Origin: Flavobacterium pokkalii
Lineage (GTDB): Bacteria > Bacteroidota > Bacteroidia > Flavobacteriales > Flavobacteriaceae
Length of the DNA: 64,000 nucleotides
Direction of reading: 5' to 3'
Assembly (NCBI RefSeq): GCF_014596575.1
Contig: NZ_NASZ01000007.1
Coordinates: 62,001 to 126,000 of the forward strand
The translations under genes were made by a program, and so were the position numbers. The stretch's first letter is position 1. Each line of letters begins with the position of its first letter. The notes beneath the pieces are model-generated. The model worked only from the letters and a program-made list of their open reading frames with translations, was not told the DNA's origin and did no database searches. Positions 1 to 7,852 of the stretch are shown in pieces.

Positions 1-39
1 GTCTGAAACAGATAAAATTAAATATATCACAACCTAAAA

Positions 40-93
40 ACTAAAAACCTAGTTAAATAACTATAAAAATAGTTGTTAAACTAAAAATATAGT
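40..93. promoter_or_regulatory. Three BlaI-type operator dyads, 20 bp apart
   Basis: Three 14-bp sites of the form ACTA-N6-TAGT lie at 40-53, 60-73 and 80-93, so their starts are exactly 20 bp apart. They sit just upstream of the BlaI-type repressor gene at 122. Short dyads with TA-rich arms are what BlaI/MecI dimers usually bind, so autoregulation of the repressor/M56 operon is the natural inference. The even spacing, close to two helical turns, would place dimers on one DNA face. The repeats and spacing are directly visible; binding is inferred. Confidence 0.65.
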
Positions 94-121
94 TATATAA
101 TTGTATTCAAATTAAACAGCT

Positions 122-481
122 ATGGATAAATTAACCAACAAAGAAGAAGAAATCATGCAAATTTTATGGAAGCTGGAAAAAGCATTTGTAAAAGAAGTCA
201 TGGCAGAAATTAAAGACGACAAACCGCATTACAACACACTTTCGACCATTATTAGAAATCTGGAAGAAAAAGGATATGTGTCCTATAATGCTTTTGGCAA
301 AACACATCAGTACTACCCTATTGTGAAAATGGAAGACTATCGCAAAAAGTTTATGAACACTGCTATCGAAACTTATTTTAATAATTCCTATAAGAATATG
401 GTTAGCTTTTTTGCCAAAGAAGAAAAAATATCTGCCGATGAATTACGGGAAATTTTAGCGATGATTGAAAAAAACGAATAG
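122..481 (+). CDS. BlaI/MecI/CopY-family transcriptional repressor
   Basis: This is a 119-residue winged-helix repressor of the BlaI/MecI (penicillinase repressor) family. The N-terminal 75 residues show the family pattern (LTNKEEEIMQILW, then YNTLSTIIRNLEEKGYV as the recognition helix and wing). The C-terminal 45 residues are the helical dimerisation part cleaved in characterised homologues. Length matches the family (about 120). It is followed after 2 bases by an M56/BlaR1-type membrane peptidase, the usual sensor partner that inactivates the repressor. Three ACTA-N6-TAGT dyads lie directly upstream. No beta-lactamase gene is visible, so the target may be only this operon or genes elsewhere. 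The inducer is unknown. Confidence 0.92.
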   Translation: MDKLTNKEEEIMQILWKLEKAFVKEVMAEIKDDKPHYNTLSTIIRNLEEKGYVSYNAFGKTHQYYPIVKMEDYRKKFMNTAIETYFNNSYKNMVSFFAKEEKISADELREILAMIEKNE

Positions 482-483
482 CC

Positions 484-2322
484 ATGGAAAATCTATTCTT
501 ATACTTCGTCAAAACAAGTGGTCTAATTGGATTATTTTACCTGAGCTATATGTTTTTGTTACGCAAAGAAACTTTCTTTAGTGCAAACAGATGGTTTTTA
601 CTTTCAGGGTTATTAACTTCAGCACTACTGCCACTTTATTTTATCACTAAAATAATTTGGGTAGAACCTTTAGAACCAACCACAGCAATCGACTGGTCTA
701 ATGTTCCTGTTACAACTTCAACAACTAATCAGGAATCGCAAATCAATTGGTATTTGATAGCGACATACATTTATCTTATTGGAACTATAATTTTTCTACT
801 CAAACTCCTCTTTGATTTTTATAGTTTATCCAAAGTTTTAAAAAACAAAAAAAGTACACTTCAGGATAATTTTAAATTAATTGAGGTAACCGAAAACATC
901 GCTCCTTTTTCATTTTTTAAAACTATTGTTTATAATTCATCTCTATACAGCGAAACGGAACTAACGAACATTTTAGAACACGAAAAAGTACACAGCAGTC
1001 AATATCACAGTGTAGATGTATTAGTAGCACGACTATTTTGTACTACTTTTTGGTTCAATCCCTTGATTTGGTTGTATAAAAAAGCAATGGTACAAAATCT
1101 GGAATTCATAGCTGATAGTGAAGCGTCTAAAAACATAGCCGACAAAAAAGCTTACCAATTAACTCTTTTAAAAATAACCACACAAGACAATTGTGTAGCC
1201 ATTACCAATCATTTCTACCAATCCTTAATCAAAAAAAGAATTATTATGTTGAACAAAAACCAATCCAACAAATGGAATTCCTGGAAGTACATTACAGTAT
1301 TCCCAGCACTTATTGCTTTTATTTTTTTATTCCAAATTGAAGTTGTGGCACAGGAGAAAGAAACTCCAAAACAAGTAAAAGAAAACAAATCAGATTCAGT
1401 TGATTTAAAATCATTTCAACTTGAAAAGGATTTAAAAACTTTATCTGAAAACAAAGAAATAATCATCAATGGAGAAAAATCAACACAGGAAGAAATGGAT
1501 AAATTGAATCCTGATGATATTGAAAAAGTTGATGTAGCTACAATTTCGGGTAAAAAAACAATTCTGGTTACTACTAAACATCTATCAAAACCTGTAAAAA
1601 TAACCGATAAAACCATTTACATCGATGGCATAAAATCCACCAACGAAGATTTTAATAAATTAGATCAAAGCACTGTTGACAAAGTTGACGTTAATACTTT
1701 TGAAAATACGATTAGGATAACTACTAAAAACAGCAACAAATTAAAACAAGAAGAAATCAAAAATAAAGAATCAGAACCTCAAATTAATAAAATTGATTTT
1801 ATTATTACAAAAAACACTACTGACGAAGAAATTAAAGAAAAATGCAACCAAATAAAAAACTTATACAATATTGATTTAAGTTTTTTTAATATAAAAAGAA
1901 ACAATAATGGGGAAATTATAAATATAGAAAGTAAATACAAAAATATTGCAAATGGTAACAATGGATACTTTACAACTAGTAGAAAACCCATTGAACCTTT
2001 CAAATTTTATTCTGAAAAAATTACTTTAGGAAGTACTTCTGGACATGCTACAGGATACGCTAGTCTAAGCAATTCTATAAACAGAATTATAAACGACCAA
2101 CAAATTGATTACAAAAAAGCAGTTATTGTAATTGATGGAAAACATAGCGATTATCAAACTTTAGAAAAACTAAGTCCTAATGACATTAAACAGGTAATCA
2201 AAAAAGACATTAATAGCAGATGGCCTGAGAATAAAAAATATTATGAATCTTACGGAGAAAAAGCTTTGTATGGTTTTTTAATTGAAGTTAAAACTAATGA
2301 ATATTATAACCAACACAACTAA
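484..2322 (+). CDS. M56-family (BlaR1-like) membrane metallopeptidase with repeated C-terminal motifs
   Basis: A 612-residue antirepressor-type protein. Residues 1-290 carry hydrophobic membrane segments (near 10-25, 38-55, 90-110 and 265-285). The zinc motif is HEKVH (H166, E167, H170), followed by the downstream Glu region LEFIADSEA, as in BlaR1/MecR1. Instead of a penicillin-binding domain, the C-terminal 320 residues contain three versions of a motif of the type I-x-I-[DN]-G-x-x-S followed by KL-x-P-x-D-I, near residues 325-350, 377-402 and 547-572. These resemble the plug-like motif found in many Bacteroidota M56 proteins. The gene lies 2 bases after the BlaI-type gene. The signal that triggers it cannot be read from the sequence. 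Confidence 0.88.
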   Translation: MENLFLYFVKTSGLIGLFYLSYMFLLRKETFFSANRWFLLSGLLTSALLPLYFITKIIWVEPLEPTTAIDWSNVPVTTSTTNQESQINWYLIATYIYLIGTIIFLLKLLFDFYSLSKVLKNKKSTLQDNFKLIEVTENIAPFSFFKTIVYNSSLYSETELTNILEHEKVHSSQYHSVDVLVARLFCTTFWFNPLIWLYKKAMVQNLEFIADSEASKNIADKKAYQLTLLKITTQDNCVAITNHFYQSLIKKRIIMLNKNQSNKWNSWKYITVFPALIAFIFLFQIEVVAQEKETPKQVKENKSDSVDLKSFQLEKDLKTLSENKEIIINGEKSTQEEMDKLNPDDIEKVDVATISGKKTILVTTKHLSKPVKITDKTIYIDGIKSTNEDFNKLDQSTVDKVDVNTFENTIRITTKNSNKLKQEEIKNKESEPQINKIDFIITKNTTDEEIKEKCNQIKNLYNIDLSFFNIKRNNNGEIINIESKYKNIANGNNGYFTTSRKPIEPFKFYSEKITLGSTSGHATGYASLSNSINRIINDQQIDYKKAVIVIDGKHSDYQTLEKLSPNDIKQVIKKDINSRWPENKKYYESYGEKALYGFLIEVKTNEYYNQHN

Positions 2323-2340
2323 ATTTCTGCATTTTCATAA

Positions 2341-2373
2341 AAAAGGACGGTTCATCACGAAACCGTCTTTTTT
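2341..2373 (+). terminator. Rho-independent terminator after the BlaI/M56 operon
   Basis: A 7-bp stem, GACGGTT (2346-2352) with AACCGTC (2361-2367), is followed by six T residues. It lies 20 bases after the M56 stop codon. Confidence 0.85.
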
Positions 2374-2393
2374 GTATCTTTAAAAGAAAATAT

Positions 2394-2534
2394 ATGTTCA
2401 AAATTTTAGCCAAAATCAACAAGCTGCTATTACCCAGTTTTACAAAACAGGGATTGGATTTGGCGAAAGCCAAGAAATGGCAATTGGCCATTATTGCGTA
2501 CCGCTATTATGTAACTTCAAGAGCAGTGGACTAA
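2394..2534 (+). CDS. Small conserved-type hypothetical protein (46 aa)
   Basis: A short plus-strand ORF encodes 46 residues, beginning MFKILAKINKLLLPSF and ending with an aromatic, basic segment around YRYYVTSRAVD. It is lysine-rich (predicted strongly basic) and amphipathic. I recall very similar short proteins at many flavobacterial loci, but I know no demonstrated function and do not assign one. It begins 20 bases after the terminator of the preceding operon and its stop codon overlaps the stop of the convergent apt gene by 4 bases. The compact fit and the non-random composition support a real gene; length alone would not. Confidence 0.6.
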   Translation: MFKILAKINKLLLPSFTKQGLDLAKAKKWQLAIIAYRYYVTSRAVD

Positions 2535-3043
2535 TACGTGAGTACAGCAAAAATATCATAACCATTCAATTTTTCCCTGCCGTTCAGGAATTTCAGTTCC
2601 ATCAGGAAATTCAATTGCACAATTTCGCCTCCTAATTTTTCAACCAATTCGCAAACCGCCTTGGCTGTTCCTCCAGTTGCCAGCACATCATCGTGAATTA
2701 AAACCTTATCTCCTTTTTGGATAGCGTCTTTATGGATTTCTAAAGTATCTGTGCCATATTCTAAATCATAAGTTACCGAAACCGTTTCATAAGGCAGTTT
2801 TTTGGGCTTTCGCACTGGAACAAAACCGGCATTTAATTCCTGCGCTAACAACATTCCGAATAAAAAACCTCTGCTTTCCGCTCCTACCACCTTATTAATT
2901 TGGTGTCCGTTTAATGATTTTACCAAAATTTGAAGACATTCCTGAGTTGCTTCGGCATTATTTAACAGCGGCGTAATATCTTTAAACAAAATTCCTTCTT
3001 TTGGAAAGTCCTGAATATCACGAATATAATTTTCTAAGCTCAT
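2531..3043 (-). CDS. apt: Adenine phosphoribosyltransferase
   Basis: This 170-residue protein has the normal length for Apt. It converts adenine and PRPP to AMP in purine salvage in the cytoplasm. The PRPP-binding signature is visible as VLIHDDVLATGGTA in the C-terminal half, and the family segments ESRGFLFG and VPVRKPKKLP lie before it. The N-terminus (LENYIRDIQDFPKEGILFKDITPLL) is typical of Apt, which supports the start at 3043. Its stop overlaps the stop of the convergent 46-residue ORF. Confidence 0.96.
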   Translation of the reverse strand: MSLENYIRDIQDFPKEGILFKDITPLLNNAEATQECLQILVKSLNGHQINKVVGAESRGFLFGMLLAQELNAGFVPVRKPKKLPYETVSVTYDLEYGTDTLEIHKDAIQKGDKVLIHDDVLATGGTAKAVCELVEKLGGEIVQLNFLMELKFLNGREKLNGYDIFAVLTY

Positions 3044-3071
3044 TTTTTTTAGTATTTATTGAAATTTATGC

Positions 3072-3101
3072 TTGCAAGTTACACATTTATCCCTATATTT
3101 G
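3072..3101 (+). promoter_or_regulatory. Bacteroidota-type promoter of tRNA-Arg
   Basis: TTG (3072-3074) and TATATTTG (3094-3101) are separated by 19 bases. This matches the Bacteroidota sigma-A consensus TTTG-N19-TAnnTTTG closely. The tRNA begins 35 bases downstream. Confidence 0.75.
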
Positions 3102-3136
3102 CACCCGCAATCACGCTTTACAAAGCAACTGCAAAC

Positions 3137-3210
3137 GGCCTCGTGGCGCAACTGAATAGCGCATCTGATTACGGCTCAGAAGGTTACAGGTTTGAATCCT
3201 GTCGAGGTCA
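3137..3210 (+). tRNA. tRNA-Arg (anticodon ACG)
   Basis: The 74-base cloverleaf can be drawn completely. The acceptor stem is GGCCTCG with CGAGGTC (one G-T pair) plus discriminator A. The D stem is GCGC/GCGC. The anticodon stem is TCTGA/TCAGA around the loop TTACGGC, giving anticodon ACG. The T stem is ACAGG/CCTGT with loop TTTGAAT. CCA is not encoded. A strong promoter precedes it and a terminator follows 10 bases later. Confidence 0.97.
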
Positions 3211-3218
3211 CAAAAATA

Positions 3219-3252
3219 AAAAGCTCATTTCTTTTGAAATGAGCTTTTTTTT
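3219..3252 (+). terminator. Terminator after tRNA-Arg
   Basis: A perfect 11-bp stem, AAGCTCATTTC (3221-3231) with GAAATGAGCTT (3236-3246), has a TTTT loop and a T-run continuing to 3252. Confidence 0.9.
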
Positions 3253-3326
3253 ATAACTTCCTCTTCTTTTTTATAAGTTTAAACATACGAAATCAAGTAA
3301 TTTGGAAGTCCTGCCAGGGTGACACA

Positions 3327-3340
3327 ACAGGATTCAAACC
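3327..3340 (-). repeat. Inverted 14-bp copy of the tRNA T-arm segment
   Basis: The minus strand here reads GGTTTGAATCCTGT, identical to tRNA-Arg positions 3189-3202. It is an isolated fragment: no cloverleaf can be completed around it. It could be a relic of another tRNA or of an integration boundary. Chance conservation of the T-arm is also possible. Confidence 0.5.
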
Positions 3341-3359
3341 ATTCACCCATAGAAGAATT

Positions 3360-3503
3360 CTATTTTACTAACTCAATTCCTATTTGATAATTCAACCCTA
3401 TATCTACTAATTTTACATAAACATCACCTTGTTTTTCATCCCAACAATACGAAATCTTATCATTTACTGAATCTCTGTTTTTAAGTAAAATTCTCTTTTT
3501 TAC
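3360..3503 (-). pseudogene. Possible gene remnant, unidentified C-terminal fragment
   Basis: The stretch between tRNA-Arg and the first GH32 gene has no intact gene. The minus strand is open for 47 codons from 3503 to a TAG at 3360-3362 and reads like protein (SYCWDEKQGDVYVKLVDIG, then NYQIGIELVK), but no start codon is present. An in-frame TGA lies immediately upstream at 3504-3506, and about ten protein-like codons precede that stop. This looks like the decayed 3' end of a gene. I do not recognise a family. The rest of 3253-3570 shows nothing else I can name. Confidence 0.35.
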
Positions 3504-3570
3504 TCAAAAAACGATCAGTTTAAAATCATAGAGTGTTTAAATTCAACGGATTAATTCTGCAACCACCACT

Positions 3571-5778
3571 TTAAAAATCAGTCAAATTATTACTTGCTTT
3601 TAGATGCCAAAAATTCAATTTATTTATTACGATTGATTCATTCTCTGAAAAAAACTCAACTTCATTACTATTAAAATATTTCGGAAAAATTCTCGTTGTA
3701 AAGGCTTCTTTATCATTGATAAATCCTTCAATCACTGAACCATCAATAAACAAATGGATCTTTATCCTTTTACTATTTTTAAGATTCATTTCTCCTGTTT
3801 CAATTCTTTTAGGAACTAATTCAGTTTGACTTGATTTAGATTGATCTATTACTAATTGATTCTTTTTTAAATCAAAACATAATTTTGTTGCTTCTCCATT
3901 TTTTTGATTTTTACCAATATAGAATCCAAATTTACTTGATTGTTTTGGTAAAATTTCAGCAATTATTTCAACTTGATGACCTCTACCAATTTTAAAATTA
4001 GCAGACTCATTAACACTTACTTTTTCAAAGGTTTTTAAAGAATCCCTCAATTTAATTAAGGCCGGATGTGGTGTTTGGTAAATTTCACCATTTTTCAAAT
4101 TCCAAATTCTAGGAATACTATACAAATGCGCCCAACCGTGTTGTAAATGCAATTCACTTGGAATTAAATCCGGAATAATTGCAATTGCAGTGGTATTACT
4201 ATCTTTATCGAAAGCAACTGAAGGGGAAAGTAACCGGTTTATTACTTCTAACTTTTTAGGTAACTTAGTATCAGGAACAAATTTTTCGTTTACAAAATCA
4301 CCAGTCCAATATAAATTTATTGCCGGTTTACCGTCATGCGGTGTAGGATTAACTGCCAATACACATTTATCTTTCATTTTCCAAAAAACAGGCATTTCCC
4401 AAAAAATACCTGAATCGTCAACTTTTGGATTCCCTTTAAACAAAAGATGTAAATACGTCCATTTTTTTAAATCTGTTGATTTATATAATAGTAAAGCCCC
4501 TTTTTGAACTCCATTTTCCACTATCCCATAACCTACTGTCATGTACCAGTACTGTTTTTCTTTCCAAATATAGGGATCCCTTAAATCGGTACGGCTGTAT
4601 TGTTTTGGTGGTCCTTTTACAACCGGATTTCCTTTAAACTTTTTCCAATTGATTAAATTATCATCCTCCGGAAAAGCAAGACACATTCCGTTTACTTTTT
4701 CATTTCCACCTGTATAAACAATCAACGGGATTCCTTGGTCATCTTTAACAACATGTCCTGACCAAATACCAATTTGATCATAAGCTTCCTCAGGAGATAA
4801 GGCTGGTTTGTGCTCGGTCCACTGTACTAAATCCGGACTGCTAAAATGTCCCCAATTTATTTGACCTAAAAATACATTTGCACCATTCTTTTGATTAAAA
4901 ATATGGTATTTGCCTTTGTAATATACCAAACCATGTGTTTCATTTGTCCAATTTGCTGCGGGGAGTAAATGGTATTTTGGACGATTGAAATCCTTTCTAA
5001 ATCGGGACTTAGGAATTGCTAATACCACTTTCTCATTCGTTCTATCAGCAATTTCAAAGTCTTTAAAATAGTTAGCTTCTAAAGATGTATTCCATATTTT
5101 AACCTCATCTATAATACCGTTAATATGGGTTAAAGGATAAACATTATCTAAATATTTTTCTTTTGGATTGGCTCCAACTGTCAATTCTTTAAATCTTGTC
5201 TGACTATTCAAATCACTTACTAAAACATTTAGACAATTAACCCCATTCATAAACAATTGCAGCTTATCCTCATTTATAGTCATAGATACATTGAACCACT
5301 TAAATTTTGGAAAAATTTGTTTTGAAAAATAATGTTTTTCATTTCCTTTAATGAATACAGTTATTACTGCTTTACCAAATTGATTTAATCCAGCTGAAAT
5401 CCAATTTTGATTATTATTTTCTTCTATAAGTGAAAAAAAACTGGCAACGTCGTTGGGATAGGTTTCTAAAGCTACCCATGCGCTGATTGTGCTGGGGGTA
5501 TTTAAAGGCTGTGGAAGATTTCCAGTAACAGCTGTTGAATAACCATCAAAACGTAAACCGGAACCTTCAATCCCATTTACAAATTCCGGAGTCTCAAAAT
5601 TACTATGGATTTTATAAACCGTTTTTGTATTTTTTTCAATGGTTGATTTTAGTTTATTAGTATTAAAAGACCATTGGTAAAGAGGTTTTGATTCTTTAGT
5701 ACAGGAAACAAGCAAAATTTGAATTAACAAAACAGTTACTATTCTTATCATTTTTGTCAGGTTTAATTTTGAAAACAA
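3571..5778 (-). CDS. Divergent GH32 fructan hydrolase-like lipoprotein with N-terminal LamG domain
   Basis: A 735-residue lipoprotein whose signal ends in the lipobox LVSC. Residues about 30-245 look like a LamG/concanavalin-type domain (WVALETYP, GIIDEVKIWN). Residues 260-730 are a GH32 five-bladed propeller plus C-terminal sandwich. The GH32 motifs are present: WSGH, LRDP (stabiliser D401), FWEMP (acid/base E461) and GWAHLYSIPR. The nucleophile motif, normally WMNDPNG, reads WTNETHG, so the catalytic position is E280 rather than Asp. It is the last gene of the fructan operon, 4 bases after fructokinase. Levan, inulin or sucrose-type substrates are inferred from context. Activity should not be assumed because of the Asp-to-Glu change. 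An alternative start lies at 5751. Confidence 0.88.
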   Translation of the reverse strand: MFSKLNLTKMIRIVTVLLIQILLVSCTKESKPLYQWSFNTNKLKSTIEKNTKTVYKIHSNFETPEFVNGIEGSGLRFDGYSTAVTGNLPQPLNTPSTISAWVALETYPNDVASFFSLIEENNNQNWISAGLNQFGKAVITVFIKGNEKHYFSKQIFPKFKWFNVSMTINEDKLQLFMNGVNCLNVLVSDLNSQTRFKELTVGANPKEKYLDNVYPLTHINGIIDEVKIWNTSLEANYFKDFEIADRTNEKVVLAIPKSRFRKDFNRPKYHLLPAANWTNETHGLVYYKGKYHIFNQKNGANVFLGQINWGHFSSPDLVQWTEHKPALSPEEAYDQIGIWSGHVVKDDQGIPLIVYTGGNEKVNGMCLAFPEDDNLINWKKFKGNPVVKGPPKQYSRTDLRDPYIWKEKQYWYMTVGYGIVENGVQKGALLLYKSTDLKKWTYLHLLFKGNPKVDDSGIFWEMPVFWKMKDKCVLAVNPTPHDGKPAINLYWTGDFVNEKFVPDTKLPKKLEVINRLLSPSVAFDKDSNTTAIAIIPDLIPSELHLQHGWAHLYSIPRIWNLKNGEIYQTPHPALIKLRDSLKTFEKVSVNESANFKIGRGHQVEIIAEILPKQSSKFGFYIGKNQKNGEATKLCFDLKKNQLVIDQSKSSQTELVPKRIETGEMNLKNSKRIKIHLFIDGSVIEGFINDKEAFTTRIFPKYFNSNEVEFFSENESIVINKLNFWHLKASNNLTDF

Positions 5779-5782
5779 AACA

Positions 5783-6679
5783 TTAAATCATCATGAATTT
5801 CTTAATCTCTTTTTCAGATATTTTAGGATTTGCTCCTTCGCTGGCCGCTACTAAAGCACCAATTGCGCAGGCATAATTCAACGATTTTTGAGGAGATTTC
5901 CCTCTGAGTAAACGGATAATTAATGTTGCCAAAAAAGAATCTCCTGCTCCTACCGTATCCACAACATTTACAAAATAACCACTATTATAATAAAATTTCC
6001 CATTGCAAAAGAGAACCGCTCCAAAAGCCCCTTTAGTTACACAAATTTGAGCTGTATTGGTTTTTTCAGCTATGAACTTAATATTCTGTTCAAAAGAATT
6101 ATAAGGAGAATCCATTTTTTTACTTATTTCAAATAACTCTTCATCATTTAACTTAATAAAATCGGCTTTATTCATTAATTCAATTAACACATCAGTTATG
6201 TAATATGGCGCTCTTAAATTTGCATCTAAAATTTTATATTTTGCCTTATCTAAAAGAGCAAACAAACTCGCTCTTGAAATTTCATCTCTGCAAATTAAAC
6301 TACCAAAAACAAAAGCATCAGCCGCACTAACCTGCTGTAACATTTTTTCATTAATCGCGATTTTATCCCAAGCCGATGGATAATGGATATCATAAGAAGC
6401 ATTCCCTTTTTCATTAATCATTACGTGAACAACACCTGTTTTATACTCTGAATCTTCCTGAATTAATTCAGAACTAATATTATGATTCTGAATATATTGA
6501 ACTATTTCTTTACCGTTTTCATCATTCCCAATTTTACTGATAATAGAAGAATTAACCCCTAAAGATCTCATCCTTAAAGCAACATTTAAAGGAGCCCCTC
6601 CAATTTTTTTATGTGTTGGAAAAACATCCCACAAAATTTCCCCAAAACAAACTACACTTAATTTATATCTTTTTTCCAT
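5783..6679 (-). CDS. PfkB-family fructokinase
   Basis: A 298-residue ribokinase/PfkB sugar kinase. It has the N-terminal sugar-binding signature (GEILWDVFP, then KKIGGAPLNVALRMRSLG) and the C-terminal signature DTVGAGDSFLATLI, whose Asp is the catalytic base. Length is normal. In a fructan locus beside a sugar porter and GH32 enzymes, the inferred reaction is fructose plus ATP to fructose-6-phosphate in the cytoplasm. It lies 59 bases after the surface lipoprotein gene, with a GC-rich hairpin in that gap, and 4 bases before the last GH32 gene. Other hexoses cannot be excluded from sequence alone. Confidence 0.88.
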   Translation of the reverse strand: MEKRYKLSVVCFGEILWDVFPTHKKIGGAPLNVALRMRSLGVNSSIISKIGNDENGKEIVQYIQNHNISSELIQEDSEYKTGVVHVMINEKGNASYDIHYPSAWDKIAINEKMLQQVSAADAFVFGSLICRDEISRASLFALLDKAKYKILDANLRAPYYITDVLIELMNKADFIKLNDEELFEISKKMDSPYNSFEQNIKFIAEKTNTAQICVTKGAFGAVLFCNGKFYYNSGYFVNVVDTVGAGDSFLATLIIRLLRGKSPQKSLNYACAIGALVAASEGANPKISEKEIKKFMMI

Positions 6680-6693
6680 AATTTTAAATTAAA

Positions 6694-6712
6694 GGGCAGG
6701 TAAACCCTGCCC
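6694..6712 (-). terminator. Intercistronic hairpin before fructokinase
   Basis: GGGCAGG (6694-6700) and CCTGCCC (6706-6712) form a perfect 7-bp stem with a 5-base loop, 15 bases upstream of the fructokinase start. On the transcribed strand the stem is followed by a weak TTTAATTTAAAATT tract rather than a clean T-run. It may be a partial terminator or an mRNA processing/stability hairpin that separates the lipoprotein genes from the kinase. Confidence 0.55.
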
Positions 6713-6738
6713 AATAAAACCACTAGTTAACCAAACTA

Positions 6739-7842
6739 CTATTTAGAGCCTAAATAATCAATTGAATTTTTGTAAATCGTTCTTACATTATTTGCATACG
6801 GATTTACTCTATTATCATTCATGTGCCATTCCATTCCACCAATTCCTAATGCGATAATATGTCCCATAAATCTACCACTAGGTTTCCAATATACAATTCC
6901 TCCAAATCCTTGTCCGTCAACGGCCCAATCCCATGCTCCAATTACCTCAGCATCATAAAGGTTTGTAAAACTTACAAATTTTGGATCATCCAAAGAACCT
7001 AAATTCCAAAGTGCATTATGGTCTTCTTTATAACCTGAATTAATAACATAAACCATTCTATTTGCATAAAATTGACAACCTTGAGAGATAATATTCCCTA
7101 ATTCTGAATTTGCAAAACCTACACCCCAAGTATCCGGATTTGCTCCTCCTGTACCTGAGCCCAAAATATTTCGAAGCCCCGAAGTATCTCTACCTAATTC
7201 TTCAACAAGACCAGTACCATGCCCTCCAGCAACAATTTTACCTCCCTGAACAAAGAATTTAGAAATCACATTAAGATGTTCCAAAAGAGCGGCAGGTTGC
7301 GCAGTAGAACCTACGTTATCATACATATAAAACAATACATTAACGCCATCCAATGATCCTTCAGTCAACTGATTATATGGGAGATATATAAATTTATCAC
7401 CATAAACTTGTTGTGTCCAAAGTCCAGCCTCTTTAACATCATCATCTGAAATATCATTAAGAGTTGCTCCATCCCCTAAAAATGCAATTTTTGACGGTAA
7501 TAATTTAGCTGAAATCAAATAATGTCTTGTCGTAACTCCATTACTAACAGCTAAATCTACAGGACTTGACAAATCCAGAGTTGTACCTGTTTCAGGCATA
7601 ACGGTCACTCCATTTGGAAAAACAGCATCAAATGCCACATTACTTAAATCGGTATCACCAGCTAAACTTACTGTAATACTTCCCTTTAGATGATTTACTT
7701 CTGCATCTTTACCATTAAGTTGCACTGCAGAAACAATATCTAAAACCTTAGGTCCATCTGTATAATTTTCTCGTTCATCACATGATTGCAACCCTAGAAA
7801 CAGGGTTACAATCATTAATGATTTTATAAATATTTTTTTCAT
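6739..7842 (-). CDS. Surface lipoprotein of the fructan locus (DUF4960-like C-terminus)
   Basis: A 367-residue lipoprotein with signal ending LQSC. Residues about 35-110 form one Ig-like/DUF5018-type repeat (VTVMPETGTTLDLSSPVDL). The remainder aligns by eye with the C-terminal half of the neighbouring lipoprotein: KIAFLGDG, YDNVGS, GGHGTGLVEELGRD, a YKEDHN block, and GIGGMEWHMND near the end. I associate this C-terminal domain with DUF4960 proteins of fructan loci. Position after SusC and SusD suggests a surface glycan-binding protein. Direct fructan binding is inferred from position only. Confidence 0.75.
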   Translation of the reverse strand: MKKIFIKSLMIVTLFLGLQSCDERENYTDGPKVLDIVSAVQLNGKDAEVNHLKGSITVSLAGDTDLSNVAFDAVFPNGVTVMPETGTTLDLSSPVDLAVSNGVTTRHYLISAKLLPSKIAFLGDGATLNDISDDDVKEAGLWTQQVYGDKFIYLPYNQLTEGSLDGVNVLFYMYDNVGSTAQPAALLEHLNVISKFFVQGGKIVAGGHGTGLVEELGRDTSGLRNILGSGTGGANPDTWGVGFANSELGNIISQGCQFYANRMVYVINSGYKEDHNALWNLGSLDDPKFVSFTNLYDAEVIGAWDWAVDGQGFGGIVYWKPSGRFMGHIIALGIGGMEWHMNDNRVNPYANNVRTIYKNSIDYLGSK

Positions 7843-7852
7843 AATTAGTCTA

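Noticed and set aside
3059..3256. 65-residue ORF spanning tRNA-Arg
   Set aside because: It reads through the complete tRNA and its terminator; the composition is not protein-like.
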